A DNA stretch of 27,132 nt from positions 1-27,132 of the forward strand of contig CAZSYT010000037.1 of assembly GCA_964610905.1 (NCBI GenBank). Direction: 5' to 3'. Source of the stretch: JAJZJT01 sp964610905 (GTDB lineage Bacteria; Actinomycetota; Acidimicrobiia; Acidimicrobiales; RAAP-2). Below, piece by piece: positions 15,990 to 23,016 of the stretch. Each line of letters starts with the position of its first letter. The stretch's first letter is position 1. Below the pieces are notes generated by a model. It searched no databases. It had not been told where the DNA came from and saw only the letters and a list, made by a program, of their open reading frames with translations. The translations under genes and the position numbers were made by a program.

Positions 15990-17122
15990 GCTGGTACGCA
16001 GCGCGGCCGCATGACGACCGTCCGCATGTGTCCCGCCCGCGAAGCGTGCTGCTGACAGCGCCCTACGCGCTCGCCTTCAACGGATGCACTTCCGGCTCGT
16101 CCTCCGCCCGCGGGGCCCTCGCCGGTCCGACGGCACCCAGCTCGGAGGGGCGCCCGAGGTCGTCAGGCCCGTCGCGGGCACGAAGGCGGCCGCAGCTCGC
16201 CGAGCCCGGACCAGGGCCAGTGCCCGTGCGCTGGGGACGCGACCGAGGAGCCACCGGTCTGACCGCGGGCCAGACGCGTGTTCCCGCACGGCACAGCTCG
16301 ACGCGAAGCGCCCGCACCGGTGGCACGAGCACGCGCCGAGCGCGTCGATCCTGACCGTCCCGGTCGCCATGCTCGTCGGGACCGACGACGTCGCTGCCCG
16401 CTTCGCCGCAAGCCACGGCCGCCGCACCGGAGGACCGGCAGGTCGAGCGAGACCTGGCGGACGAACGGGCGCAGGTCACCCTGCTGCTCGTCGTCACGGG
16501 CCTCCCCGCCTGGCAGGTCCCCGCCTCGGCGCAGGCATGGGCCGCTGGGCGCTCACGGGGACGGCGCGCCCCTCGGCCGGTCCGGGGGAGCCGCCCCCCG
16601 GCCTACGGTGTCAGCCCGGAGTCGACCCCCGGCGAGCTGCGGCGGCCCGTGGCGCCGGGCGCCGTCCGAGCACCGTCGGGACCCGGTGCCGGAAGCCGCA
16701 CGGGCGGGCGTTCGGGGAGACCGAGCGACGGACGCCGTGACGCCCGAGGGAGAGCGGTGCGGTCGACGGCTCGCACGCCTGGCTGAACGGTCGGCGGGCT
16801 CTCAGCACCGCACCTTTCCGGTTCCCAGCTGCGCTCCGGGGCGTCGTGCACGTCATGGTGCCTCCTCGTCGTCGTGACGCCGTCCACCCGGTCGGCGGTC
16901 GGCGCCGCCCCCTCCCACGACGAGAGGTACCACGGGTTCGCCCGTGCCAAGCAGGGCCGAACGGCACGGGACGTGGCGGCGCGGGCGTGGGACCCTTGAG
17001 GCAGAGGAGTGCGGTCGCACGTGCCGACCGGTCGTCGGGCGGGCGCGGCCGGGACCGGCGCGGCAAGGGCCGGGTGCGCGGCCAACCGGGCCGCCGAGCC
17101 GGGAGGACGGCGAGGAGGACAC
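15990..17122. other. About 1.1 kb without a convincing gene
   Basis: All six frames contain open stretches, but none gives an ordered protein. A GTG at 16028 opens a frame whose beginning resembles a weak lipoprotein signal (VLLTAPYALAFNGCTSGSSS), but it soon becomes Arg/Pro-rich and stops at 16354. The same frame further on (about 16418-16560) reads RQVERDLADERAQVTLLLVV and looks more coding-like, but has no start and ends in low-complexity sequence. A 14-codon frame MTTVRMCPAREACC sits at 16011-16055. The region may hold a decayed lipoprotein gene. Confidence 0.5.
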
Positions 17123-17332
17123 ATGCCACGGGCCCACAGCACTCGGATCCCCGAGCCGCCCGAAGCGCCGGAGCCGCTCGAGCTCGAGGACGCCGCCGAG
17201 GTGGCCCCCCGGGACAGCGAGGTCGACTTCGACGACGACCTGGGCGACGACCAGCTCCCCCTCGACGTGACCGAGGCGCGTGAGATGGGCGTGCTGCTCG
17301 ACGACCCCGAAGTGCTCTCGGACGAGGAGTGA
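17123..17332 (+). CDS. Small acidic protein, 69 aa
   Basis: ATG 17123 has AGGAGG 4 nt upstream. The product is strongly acidic (runs such as DFDDDLGDD and a DDPEVLSDEE end) with a Pro/Glu-rich first half (EPPEAPEPLELED). The segment LPLDVTEAREMGVLLDDPE looks like a conserved short actinobacterial motif. I cannot assign a function; a small intrinsically disordered cytoplasmic protein fits. The next gene begins 146 bp downstream on the same strand. Confidence 0.65.
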   Translation: MPRAHSTRIPEPPEAPEPLELEDAAEVAPRDSEVDFDDDLGDDQLPLDVTEAREMGVLLDDPEVLSDEE

Positions 17333-17478
17333 GGCAGGACCGCCGACGGGCGCCGCGGTCGGGCCCCGCACGCCGTGGAGCCGTCCCAGCCGTCGGGCCG
17401 TTCGGCACTTCTCCGTGTCCGAGTTCGCGGCGCACGCTGCGACCGAGAGGACCCGGTGCCATCGGGAAGGAGCGGACG

Positions 17479-17808
17479 ATGCCAGGAGCGCACGAAGCAG
17501 AGCACGGTTCGACGACCGACGGAGCTGCGGTTGAAGAGGCGGGACGGGCGCTCGACGAGTGGCGGGGACGGATCGACGAGCTGCGGCTGCAGCTCGACCT
17601 GGCGTCGATGGACGCCCGCGACCAGCTGCGCGAGCGGCTCGACGTCGCCGAGAACGCCTACCTCGCCGCCAAGACGGGCCTCGCCGACGCACGCCGCGAC
17701 ACGGCAGCCAGCCTCCACGAGGCCCGACTGGGCGTGGAGCAGCTGCTTCGCGACCTCGAGCGGGCCTTCGAGGCAGCGGAGGACGTGGTGCGGCGCGCCA
17801 ACCGCTGA
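17479..17808 (+). CDS. Small helical coiled-coil protein, 109 aa
   Basis: ATG 17479 is preceded by AAGGAG at 7 nt. After a short polar leader the whole protein is predicted as long amphipathic helices (LDEWRGRIDELRLQLDLASM, ARDQLRERLDVAENAYLAAK, LGVEQLLRDLERAFEAAEDV), with alternating Glu/Arg and Leu/Ala typical of a coiled coil. There is no signal peptide, membrane segment or Cys. It may be a structural or scaffold protein. I see no named family. Confidence 0.7.
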   Translation: MPGAHEAEHGSTTDGAAVEEAGRALDEWRGRIDELRLQLDLASMDARDQLRERLDVAENAYLAAKTGLADARRDTAASLHEARLGVEQLLRDLERAFEAAEDVVRRANR

Positions 17809-17829
17809 CGCCCGGGCCACGCCGCCGGC

Positions 17830-17884
17830 GGCGTCCCAGCGGCGTCCCGGCGGCGTCCCGGCGGCGTCCCAGCGGCGTCCCGGC
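17830..17884. repeat. Five 11-bp tandem repeats, GGCGTCCCRGC
   Basis: Five uninterrupted copies of the 11-mer GGCGTCCCRGC start 21 bp after the coiled-coil gene stop. Only the R position varies (A,G,G,A,G). Period 11 does not keep reading frame, so this is intergenic rather than part of a protein. Confidence 0.9.
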
Positions 17885-17946
17885 GGCGGGTGACGCCCGG
17901 GCCCGCTCGCTGCGACGTGCTCCCCCTGGTGGCCGCCGTGGTGGGC

Positions 17947-17996
17947 CACCTGCTCGTCGTCGGGAGGGCCCCACCTGCTCGTCGCCGGGAGGGCCC
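17947..17996. repeat. Two 25-bp tandem direct repeats
   Basis: Copies 17947-17971 and 17972-17996 are adjacent and differ at one base (GTCGTCGGG against GTCGCCGGG). They lie just upstream of the AT-rich promoter of the diiron operon. Confidence 0.85.
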
Positions 17997-18014
17997 GCCG
18001 CCTCTCTCGTGAGC

Positions 18015-18060
18015 TTGACAGTTATACATAAAGTGTCTCAGTATACGAATACTGCGATAC
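18015..18060 (+). promoter_or_regulatory. Promoter/operator of the diiron-SCP2-ferredoxin operon
   Basis: TTGACA at 18015-18020 is a textbook -35 hexamer within a rare AT-rich island (18014-18070). The best -10-like hexamer, TATACG at 18042, would give a long 21-bp spacer, so the exact promoter is uncertain. Overlapping it, 18033-18044 and 18049-18060 form 12-bp arms matching at 10 positions around ACGA, with a perfect CAGTAT/ATACTG core. This resembles a TetR-type operator. It ends 53 bp before ATG 18114. Confidence 0.6.
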
Positions 18061-18113
18061 AGACTTCAGTTCGGCACGGCGCACCAGACGGCCGCCACAA
18101 AGGGGGAGGCACC

Positions 18114-19217
18114 ATGACAGCTGGCGAGCTCGACCTCGGCTACCTCGAGCGACTGGCGCACGGCCAGCTCGACCTCGGGTGGCTCCGCGGCCCGACGGGC
18201 GAGTGGGGCGTCCACCCCAAGCCCTCGAAGGTCGGCCTCACGATGCGCGACATCGCCACGGGCACCTACGGGGACGTCCCCGACGTGGCCACCGCCCACT
18301 CGATGGCGCCCCGGGGCGCGGCGACCGACCCGGACATGCCCGACCTCGGCTACACGATCAACTCCAAGGCGGAGGTCTGGTCGGACAACGTCATGGAGCT
18401 CTACGAGGAGGCGGTCAGCCGGCAGTGGAGCGCCACCCGCGACATCCCCTGGACGGAGCTTCCCGAGCTCGACCCCGACCTCGAGCACGCCATGTCGCAG
18501 CTGTGCACCGTGCTCTCCGAGGTCGAGATGGTGGCGTCCGACTTCCCCGCCAAGTGGCTGTGGCGGATCAACCACCAGTTCGTCGAGGCCAAGATGTTCC
18601 TCTGCACCCAGTGCATGGACGAGGCCCGGCACACCGAGGTGTTCCGCAAGCGAGCGCTCGCCAACGGTGGCGGGCTCGGCCAGGCCAAAGCGGTGGTCGA
18701 GCGGTTCCTCGCGCTCATCCTCGACGCCCACTCCTACGACGAAGGCTCCGCCCTCATGCACCTCCTCGGCGAGGGCATCGTGCTCTCGCTCTTCCGGGCG
18801 GGCGAGCTCATCGCCCCCTCCCCCGTCGAGAAGCGGATCTTCCGGCTCTGCATGCAGGACGAAGCCCGGCACGTCGCCTACGGCACCATGCACCTCAGGT
18901 ACCGGCTGAGCCAGGACCCCTCGCTCGCCGAGGACTACCACAGCTACCTCGACCGGGGCGAGGACATCATCTCCATGCTCTTCTCCACCCCCGAGGTCGT
19001 CGAGCCGACGGCCATCCTGCTCGCGGGCAGCGTGGAAGCCGCCACCCAGCTCGGCGCCAGCGGGAGTGACGTGGTGCGCCGCCAGATCATCGAGGAGTAC
19101 TTCCAGCGGTGCGAGCACGCCGGCCTCCCGCGACGCCACCGGACGAAGCTGCCGGCCGTCCTGCTCGAAGGGGCCGACCTCGTCGACGCCGGAGCCGGCG
19201 CAGCGAAGGGAGCGTGA
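18114..19217 (+). CDS. Ferritin-like diiron protein, putative oxygenase
   Basis: This is a 367-residue protein; ATG 18114 has GGGGGAGG just upstream. Two ExxH motifs mark a carboxylate-bridged diiron four-helix bundle: MDEARHTEVF (E170, H173) and MQDEARHVAYG (E250, H253). The other ligands are probably a Glu in LSEVEMVASDF (E136/E138) and E220 in HLLGEGIVL. The N-terminus (1-35) contains a near-duplicated segment (ELDLGYLERLAHGQLDLGWL). The arrangement resembles AurF-like N-oxygenases and R2-like ligand-binding oxidases, but I cannot assign it to either. It probably activates O2 to oxidise an organic substrate in the cytoplasm. The SCP2-like gene starts 6 nt after its stop and a ferredoxin follows, which fits an oxygenase needing a carrier and electron donor. 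Confidence 0.85.
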   Translation: MTAGELDLGYLERLAHGQLDLGWLRGPTGEWGVHPKPSKVGLTMRDIATGTYGDVPDVATAHSMAPRGAATDPDMPDLGYTINSKAEVWSDNVMELYEEAVSRQWSATRDIPWTELPELDPDLEHAMSQLCTVLSEVEMVASDFPAKWLWRINHQFVEAKMFLCTQCMDEARHTEVFRKRALANGGGLGQAKAVVERFLALILDAHSYDEGSALMHLLGEGIVLSLFRAGELIAPSPVEKRIFRLCMQDEARHVAYGTMHLRYRLSQDPSLAEDYHSYLDRGEDIISMLFSTPEVVEPTAILLAGSVEAATQLGASGSDVVRRQIIEEYFQRCEHAGLPRRHRTKLPAVLLEGADLVDAGAGAAKGA

Positions 19218-19223
19218 GCTGCT

Positions 19224-19715
19224 ATGACCACCGCCGTACCTGCACCGCTGGCCCGCGTCGTCGAAGCCGGGCCCGACGCCTGGTTCGACGCGCTGGTGGA
19301 GGTGGCTCGCGCCGACGCGGACCGGCTCGCCGCCCTGGGCATGGCCGACTTCCGGCTCCTCGTCGAGGTGAGCTCCGAGGCGGGCGCCGCCCGCTACGGC
19401 ATCGTCCTCGACGGCTACGACGTCGCCGTCACGCATCGGCTCCCTCCCGACGAGACCTTCGAACCCGACGCCGTCCTGAGCGGCGACGAGAGCTCGTGGC
19501 GGGAGCTGATGGAGAACATCGTCACCCACGGCGGCGCCGACGCCTCCCACTCGCTCAACGCCCTCAGCATCGCCGGCTGGCCCCTCCAGCTGTCGTCGGA
19601 CGACCCGGTCGGGCGGGACAAGTTCTTCCGCTACGCCGAGACGCTCCAGGCGCTCTTCGACGGGGTCAGCCACCTCGGCACCGCCGTCGCCGGCTCGGGG
19701 GCGCAGGGGGAGTGA
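19224..19715 (+). CDS. SCP2-like sterol/lipid-carrier domain protein
   Basis: This 163-residue protein begins at ATG 19224, 6 nt after the diiron gene. The fold pattern matches SCP2-type lipid-binding domains: a helical N-terminus, a beta sheet (FRLLVEVSSEAGAARYGIVL, DGYDVAVTHRL), then DAVLSGDESSWRELMENIVT and a helical end (DKFFRYAETLQALFDGVS). SCP2 domains bind sterols, fatty acids or their CoA esters in a hydrophobic tunnel. In this operon it may hold or deliver the substrate of the diiron enzyme; that is inference. There is no signal peptide. Its stop overlaps the ferredoxin start (TGATG), so the two are probably translationally coupled. Confidence 0.75.
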   Translation: MTTAVPAPLARVVEAGPDAWFDALVEVARADADRLAALGMADFRLLVEVSSEAGAARYGIVLDGYDVAVTHRLPPDETFEPDAVLSGDESSWRELMENIVTHGGADASHSLNALSIAGWPLQLSSDDPVGRDKFFRYAETLQALFDGVSHLGTAVAGSGAQGE

Positions 19716-20125
19716 TGGCGGTCGTCGTCACGGCAGAGTGCTTCGGCTGCGGCGTGTGCGAGGCCTCGTGCCCGCACCGGGCGATCAGCCAGGCCCCGTC
19801 GTTCCCGGTGACGTACGTCGTCGACCCCCTGGCGTGCAACGACTGCGGGGCGTGCGTGCCGCTCTGCCCCGTCGAGGCCATCGTCGACGACGGGGCCTGG
19901 GCGGTCTGCCATGGGCGGGGTTGCCCGCTCACCTCTCGGCGCTACGGCGACGTGGTCTGCACCGAGGGTGACCCAGATGTGGCCTGCCCAAGCTGCGGCG
20001 GTCCACGGTGGACGCGCGACGCCACCACGTGGTGGTGCCCCTCCTGTGACCACCCACAGGGCGCCACGAGCGCGCGCTGTCCCAAGGCCCGACGGGCTGC
20101 AGCCTTGGCCCGCAGCGAGGCCTGA
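19715..20125 (+). CDS. Two-[4Fe-4S] ferredoxin with C-terminal zinc-ribbon-like extension
   Basis: This 136-residue protein's ATG overlaps the preceding stop. Residues 9-19 (CFGCGVCEASC) and 41-51 (CNDCGACVPLC) are two classical CxxCxxCxxxCP [4Fe-4S] motifs, so residues 1-60 are a bacterial ferredoxin. The rest is unusual: C65/C70, C82, then CPSCGG (C91, C94) and CPSC (C108, C111) in a zinc-ribbon arrangement, plus C122, ending in a basic tail. It probably carries electrons to the diiron enzyme. The extension could bind Zn and mediate docking. The final gene of the operon, it is followed by a hairpin array. Confidence 0.88.
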   Translation: MAVVVTAECFGCGVCEASCPHRAISQAPSFPVTYVVDPLACNDCGACVPLCPVEAIVDDGAWAVCHGRGCPLTSRRYGDVVCTEGDPDVACPSCGGPRWTRDATTWWCPSCDHPQGATSARCPKARRAAALARSEA

Positions 20126-20133
20126 CCGACCGT

Positions 20134-20276
20134 CGGTCCCCGGGGGCATCCCCCGCCCCCGGGGACCGGGCCACCCCCTCCTCGTCCCCGGGGCCGTACA
20201 ACCCCCGTCGCCCCCGGGGACGGGGCCAGCTTACCTCGTCCCCGGGGCCGAGCTTCCCCCTTCGCCCCCGGGGACG
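20134..20276. terminator. Array of three GC-rich hairpins between convergent genes
   Basis: Hairpin 1 has perfect 14-bp arms (20134-20147, 20155-20168). Hairpins 2 (20183-20193 with 20212-20222) and 3 (20237-20247 with 20266-20276) each have CGTCCCCGGGG/CCCCGGGGACG arms and sit in units repeated with a 54-bp period. The array lies between the stop codons at 20125 (+) and 20314 (-) and can terminate from both sides. The repeated structure suggests duplication of one terminator. Confidence 0.7.
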
Positions 20277-20313
20277 GGGGAGCTTCCCTCTTCGGCACCG
20301 GTGCCGCGCCGGA

Positions 20314-21663
20314 TCACGCGGTGCCGGACCCGCCCCTGTGCACGGCGAGCTGCACGAGCGAGAACCCTGCCACGGGCACGAGGACGGCGAGCATCATCCC
20401 CTGGTAGCCCACGGCGGGAGCGATGGCACCGAGCGCCAGCGGCACGACGACCGACGACAGGGTCGTGCTCCCGAGGAGCGTGGCGTTCGCCCGCGGCAGC
20501 GCGTCGACGGGAGTGGCCTCGGCCACGAGGGCGAGGGCGAGCGGGAAGGTGAACCCGTGGGGGACGCCGAGGACGCCCATGGCCACGAGCAGGAGGGCCA
20601 GCCCGTGCCCGGTCCCCAGCAGGACGAGCCCGGCGGCGGTGAGGCCGGCGGACGCCCACAGGACCGCCTGCTTGGCGACGATCGGCGCGCGCCACGCCAC
20701 GGCGGCCCGTGCGACGAACGAGCAGACGAAGAACATGGTGAAGCCGAGCTGGGCCCGCGCCGGGGTGACGCCGAACCCGCGCCGGGCCACCAGCGCGCCG
20801 AAGACGGTGACCCCCGAGAACGGCACGGCGTAGAGCAGCTGGGCGACGAGCGCGGTCCGGCCGGCGCGGGTGGCCAACAGCCCCGAGCGCCCGGTGCGCT
20901 GGCGCCGGGGTGACCGGGCGGGCCCGGTGGCGACGTCGCCCGCCGCGTCCACACCGACGGACATCTCCTCGCTGGCCGCGGCGTCGTCGGGTGCGAGGTC
21001 GGCCGCCCTGCCGTCGGCTGCACCCGAGGCCGCCGTCTGCACGGGACGGGCGTGGCGCCGCCGGTGGTTGGCAGCGACGAGGAGCGCGGCGCCCGCGAGG
21101 GGGAAGGCGGCGAAGACGACGTAGGGGGTGCGGACGTCCTGGTGGCCGGCGCTCAGCACCACCGTCTCGAGCAACGGCCCGATCGCGAGGCTGGCGCTCA
21201 AGGTGACCGAGTAGACGGCGATGACCCGCTCGCGCTCGCGGCCCGCCGTCGACACGATGGCGTTGAGGAGCCCGGGCATGGCCAGGCCGCCGGCCGCCCC
21301 GAGGAGCGCCGCCCCGACGGCCAGCACGCCGAACGACGGCGCCACCGCCAGCACGAGGAGCGATGCGGCGAGCCCCGCCATGGCCCATGCGGCGGACGCG
21401 GCGGCCCGGTGGTGCGGCACTCGGCGCGACAGCACCAGGGTGACGAGGGCGACGAGCAGCCCGAGGACGGCACCGAGCACGCCGATCGCCGCCGCGCCGA
21501 GGTGGACCGCCTCGCCGGCCAGGAGCGAGAGCGTGGTCGTCGCCATGTTCTGGGTCATCCGGAACAGGGCGGTGGCGACCAGGAGGGCGGCGAGCAGGCG
21601 CCGGCCCGAGGCCGAGCCGGGCAGACGCAGGCGTCGCCCGGTCGGTGTGGAGGTCCTCGGCAC
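20314..21663 (-). CDS. Major facilitator superfamily transporter
   Basis: This ~449-residue membrane protein has about 12 hydrophobic helices in two halves split by a long hydrophilic loop (about residues 195-265, rich in Ala, Asp and Arg). Examples are LLAALLVATALFRMTQNMAT, GVLGAVLGLLVALVTLVLSR and LLVLAVAPSFGVLAVGAALL. SRRVPHHRAAA after helix 2 is at the place of the basic MFS loop motif. The frame is open to TTG 21714, but GTG 21663 has AGGG-like sequence nearby and gives a shorter N-terminus, so I prefer it. Substrate unknown; drug, sugar-type or metabolite export are all possible. It ends convergent with the ferredoxin operon and lies downstream of the phosphotriesterase-like gene on the same strand. 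Confidence 0.85.
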   Translation of the reverse strand: MPRTSTPTGRRLRLPGSASGRRLLAALLVATALFRMTQNMATTTLSLLAGEAVHLGAAAIGVLGAVLGLLVALVTLVLSRRVPHHRAAASAAWAMAGLAASLLVLAVAPSFGVLAVGAALLGAAGGLAMPGLLNAIVSTAGRERERVIAVYSVTLSASLAIGPLLETVVLSAGHQDVRTPYVVFAAFPLAGAALLVAANHRRRHARPVQTAASGAADGRAADLAPDDAAASEEMSVGVDAAGDVATGPARSPRRQRTGRSGLLATRAGRTALVAQLLYAVPFSGVTVFGALVARRGFGVTPARAQLGFTMFFVCSFVARAAVAWRAPIVAKQAVLWASAGLTAAGLVLLGTGHGLALLLVAMGVLGVPHGFTFPLALALVAEATPVDALPRANATLLGSTTLSSVVVPLALGAIAPAVGYQGMMLAVLVPVAGFSLVQLAVHRGGSGTA

Positions 21664-21792
21664 CGCCTGGACCCTACCGACCTCGCGCGCGACCGCGCGA
21701 CCTGCCAGGTCCAACGGGGAGCGACCCGGTGCAGGGGCGTGCGAGCGGTCCTCGCCCCGGTGCCGTCGACCCCGAGAGCGTCCGCCGGCGGA

Positions 21793-22779
21793 TCAGCCGG
21801 CGAGCTCGAAGACGCGCCGGGGGACGTCGACCAGCATGGCGGTGAGCTGTTCCTCGGTCACGCCGTGCTCGCGGAGGTAGGGGAGGACGTCGTTCTCGAT
21901 GTGGAAGTAGTTCCACTGCGGCAGGAACGCCAGCACGTCCGGGTCGATCCAGTCGATGTAGCAGGCGGCGTCCTGGGAGAGGACCATCTGGTCGGCGAAG
22001 CCGCGCCGGCAGAGCTCGACGACGATGTCGGCGCGCGCCTCGAACGTCGTGCCGAGGTTGATGCCGAAGCGGTCCATGCCGAGGACGAACCCGGCCTCGG
22101 CGAGCGCGGTCAGGTGGTCGGCGTCGGTCGTGTCACCGCTGTGACCGAGCACCACCCGGTGCGGGTCGACACCCTCCTCGGTGCACAGGACGCGTTGCAC
22201 TTCGAGCCCCGTGCGGTGGCCCGGGTGGGTGTGGACGGTGATGGGCGTCCCGGTCCGGCGGTGGGTCGCCGCCACGGCGCGCATCACCCGTTCGACGCCG
22301 TCGGTCATCCCCTGGGCGTCGATGGCGCACTTGAGCATGCCCGCCTTGACGTCCGTGCCCGTGATCCCCTCCTCGATGTCGGCCACGAAGAGGTCGACCA
22401 TGGGGTCGGGCACCTCGGTGCCGAGGGCGGCGTTGAGCGCCGGACCGCGGTGGTGGAAGAAGAACGGCACCGAGTCGTACGTGTAGCACCCGGTGGCCAC
22501 CACGACGTTGAGCTCGGGGACGGCCTCGGCGACGCGGACGACCCGCGGCAGGTACCGACCGAGGCCCACCACCGTCGGGTCGACGATGGTGCGCACGCCC
22601 TGGGCGGCAAGCGCCCGCAGCTTGTCGACGGCGTCAGCCACCCGTGCGTCCTCGTCGCCCCACTCGTCGGGGTAGTTCTGCTGGACGTCGGCGGTGAGCA
22701 CGAAGATGTGCTCGTGCATGTAGGTGCGCCCGAGCTCGGCGGTGTCCACCGGGCCTCGTACCGTCTCCACCTGCGCCAC
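21793..22779 (-). CDS. Phosphotriesterase-family (PLL-type) metal-dependent hydrolase
   Basis: This 328-residue amidohydrolase-fold enzyme has the complete set of phosphotriesterase metal ligands: HEH (H22, H24), the carboxylated Lys in AGMLKCA (K150), H183 in TVHTHPGH, H213 in LGHSGDTTD, and D270 in LSQDAAC. Such enzymes are usually lactonases or esterases with side activity on organophosphates; the natural substrate here is unknown. I start at GTG 22779, which has AGAGGAG about 7 nt upstream. The upstream ATG at 22800 directly abuts the 15-bp repeat array and has no ribosome-binding site. There is no signal peptide, so it is cytoplasmic. The MFS gene follows on the same strand and may share its transcript. 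Confidence 0.9.
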   Translation of the reverse strand: MAQVETVRGPVDTAELGRTYMHEHIFVLTADVQQNYPDEWGDEDARVADAVDKLRALAAQGVRTIVDPTVVGLGRYLPRVVRVAEAVPELNVVVATGCYTYDSVPFFFHHRGPALNAALGTEVPDPMVDLFVADIEEGITGTDVKAGMLKCAIDAQGMTDGVERVMRAVAATHRRTGTPITVHTHPGHRTGLEVQRVLCTEEGVDPHRVVLGHSGDTTDADHLTALAEAGFVLGMDRFGINLGTTFEARADIVVELCRRGFADQMVLSQDAACYIDWIDPDVLAFLPQWNYFHIENDVLPYLREHGVTEEQLTAMLVDVPRRVFELAG

Positions 22780-22803
22780 GGTCGGCTCCTCTCTGCTCAT
22801 GTT

Positions 22804-22986
22804 CGGGACTGCTCGGCTCGGGACTGCTCGGCTCGGGACTGCTCGGCTCGGGACTGCTCGGCTCGGGACTGCNNNNNNNNNNNNNNNNNNNNNNNNNNNN
22901 NNNNNNNNNNNNNNNNNNNNNNNNNNNNNNNNNNNNNNNNNNNNNNNNNNNNNNNNNNNNNNNNNNNNNNNNTCGGCTCGGGACTG
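22804..22986. repeat. 15-bp tandem repeat array containing an assembly gap
   Basis: The unit is GGGACTGCTCGGCTC. GGGACT recurs every 15 bp at 22805, 22820, 22835, 22850 and 22865, then sequence is lost in the gap, and one more GGGACT appears at 22980. So at least six copies exist and the true number is unknown. The array lies between the secreted protein gene (stop 23017) and the phosphotriesterase-like gene, just 26 bp upstream of its likely start. Confidence 0.9.
22873..22972. other. Assembly gap (100 N)
   Basis: Exactly 100 unknown bases, a conventional placeholder length. It falls inside the 15-bp repeat array, which probably caused the assembly break. Confidence 0.97.
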
Positions 22987-23016
22987 TGCACGGTCTCCGG
23001 GGGCACGCCTGTCGGC

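Noticed and set aside
16011..16055. Cys-containing 14-codon open frame (MTTVRMCPAREACC) as a regulatory leader peptide
   Set aside because: No ribosome-binding site of note and no convincing gene downstream.
18066..19673. A 535-codon minus-strand frame opposite the diiron and SCP2 genes
   Set aside because: Mirror of G/C third-position bias; the plus strand has clear motifs, ribosome-binding sites and tight gene junctions.
21715..22800. ATG 22800 as the start of the phosphotriesterase-family gene
   Set aside because: It abuts the tandem repeats without a ribosome-binding site, whereas GTG 22779 has a well-placed AGAGGAG.
22804..22986. Possible CRISPR array
   Set aside because: Units are 15 bp with no spacers between them and no cas genes nearby; it is a simple tandem repeat.
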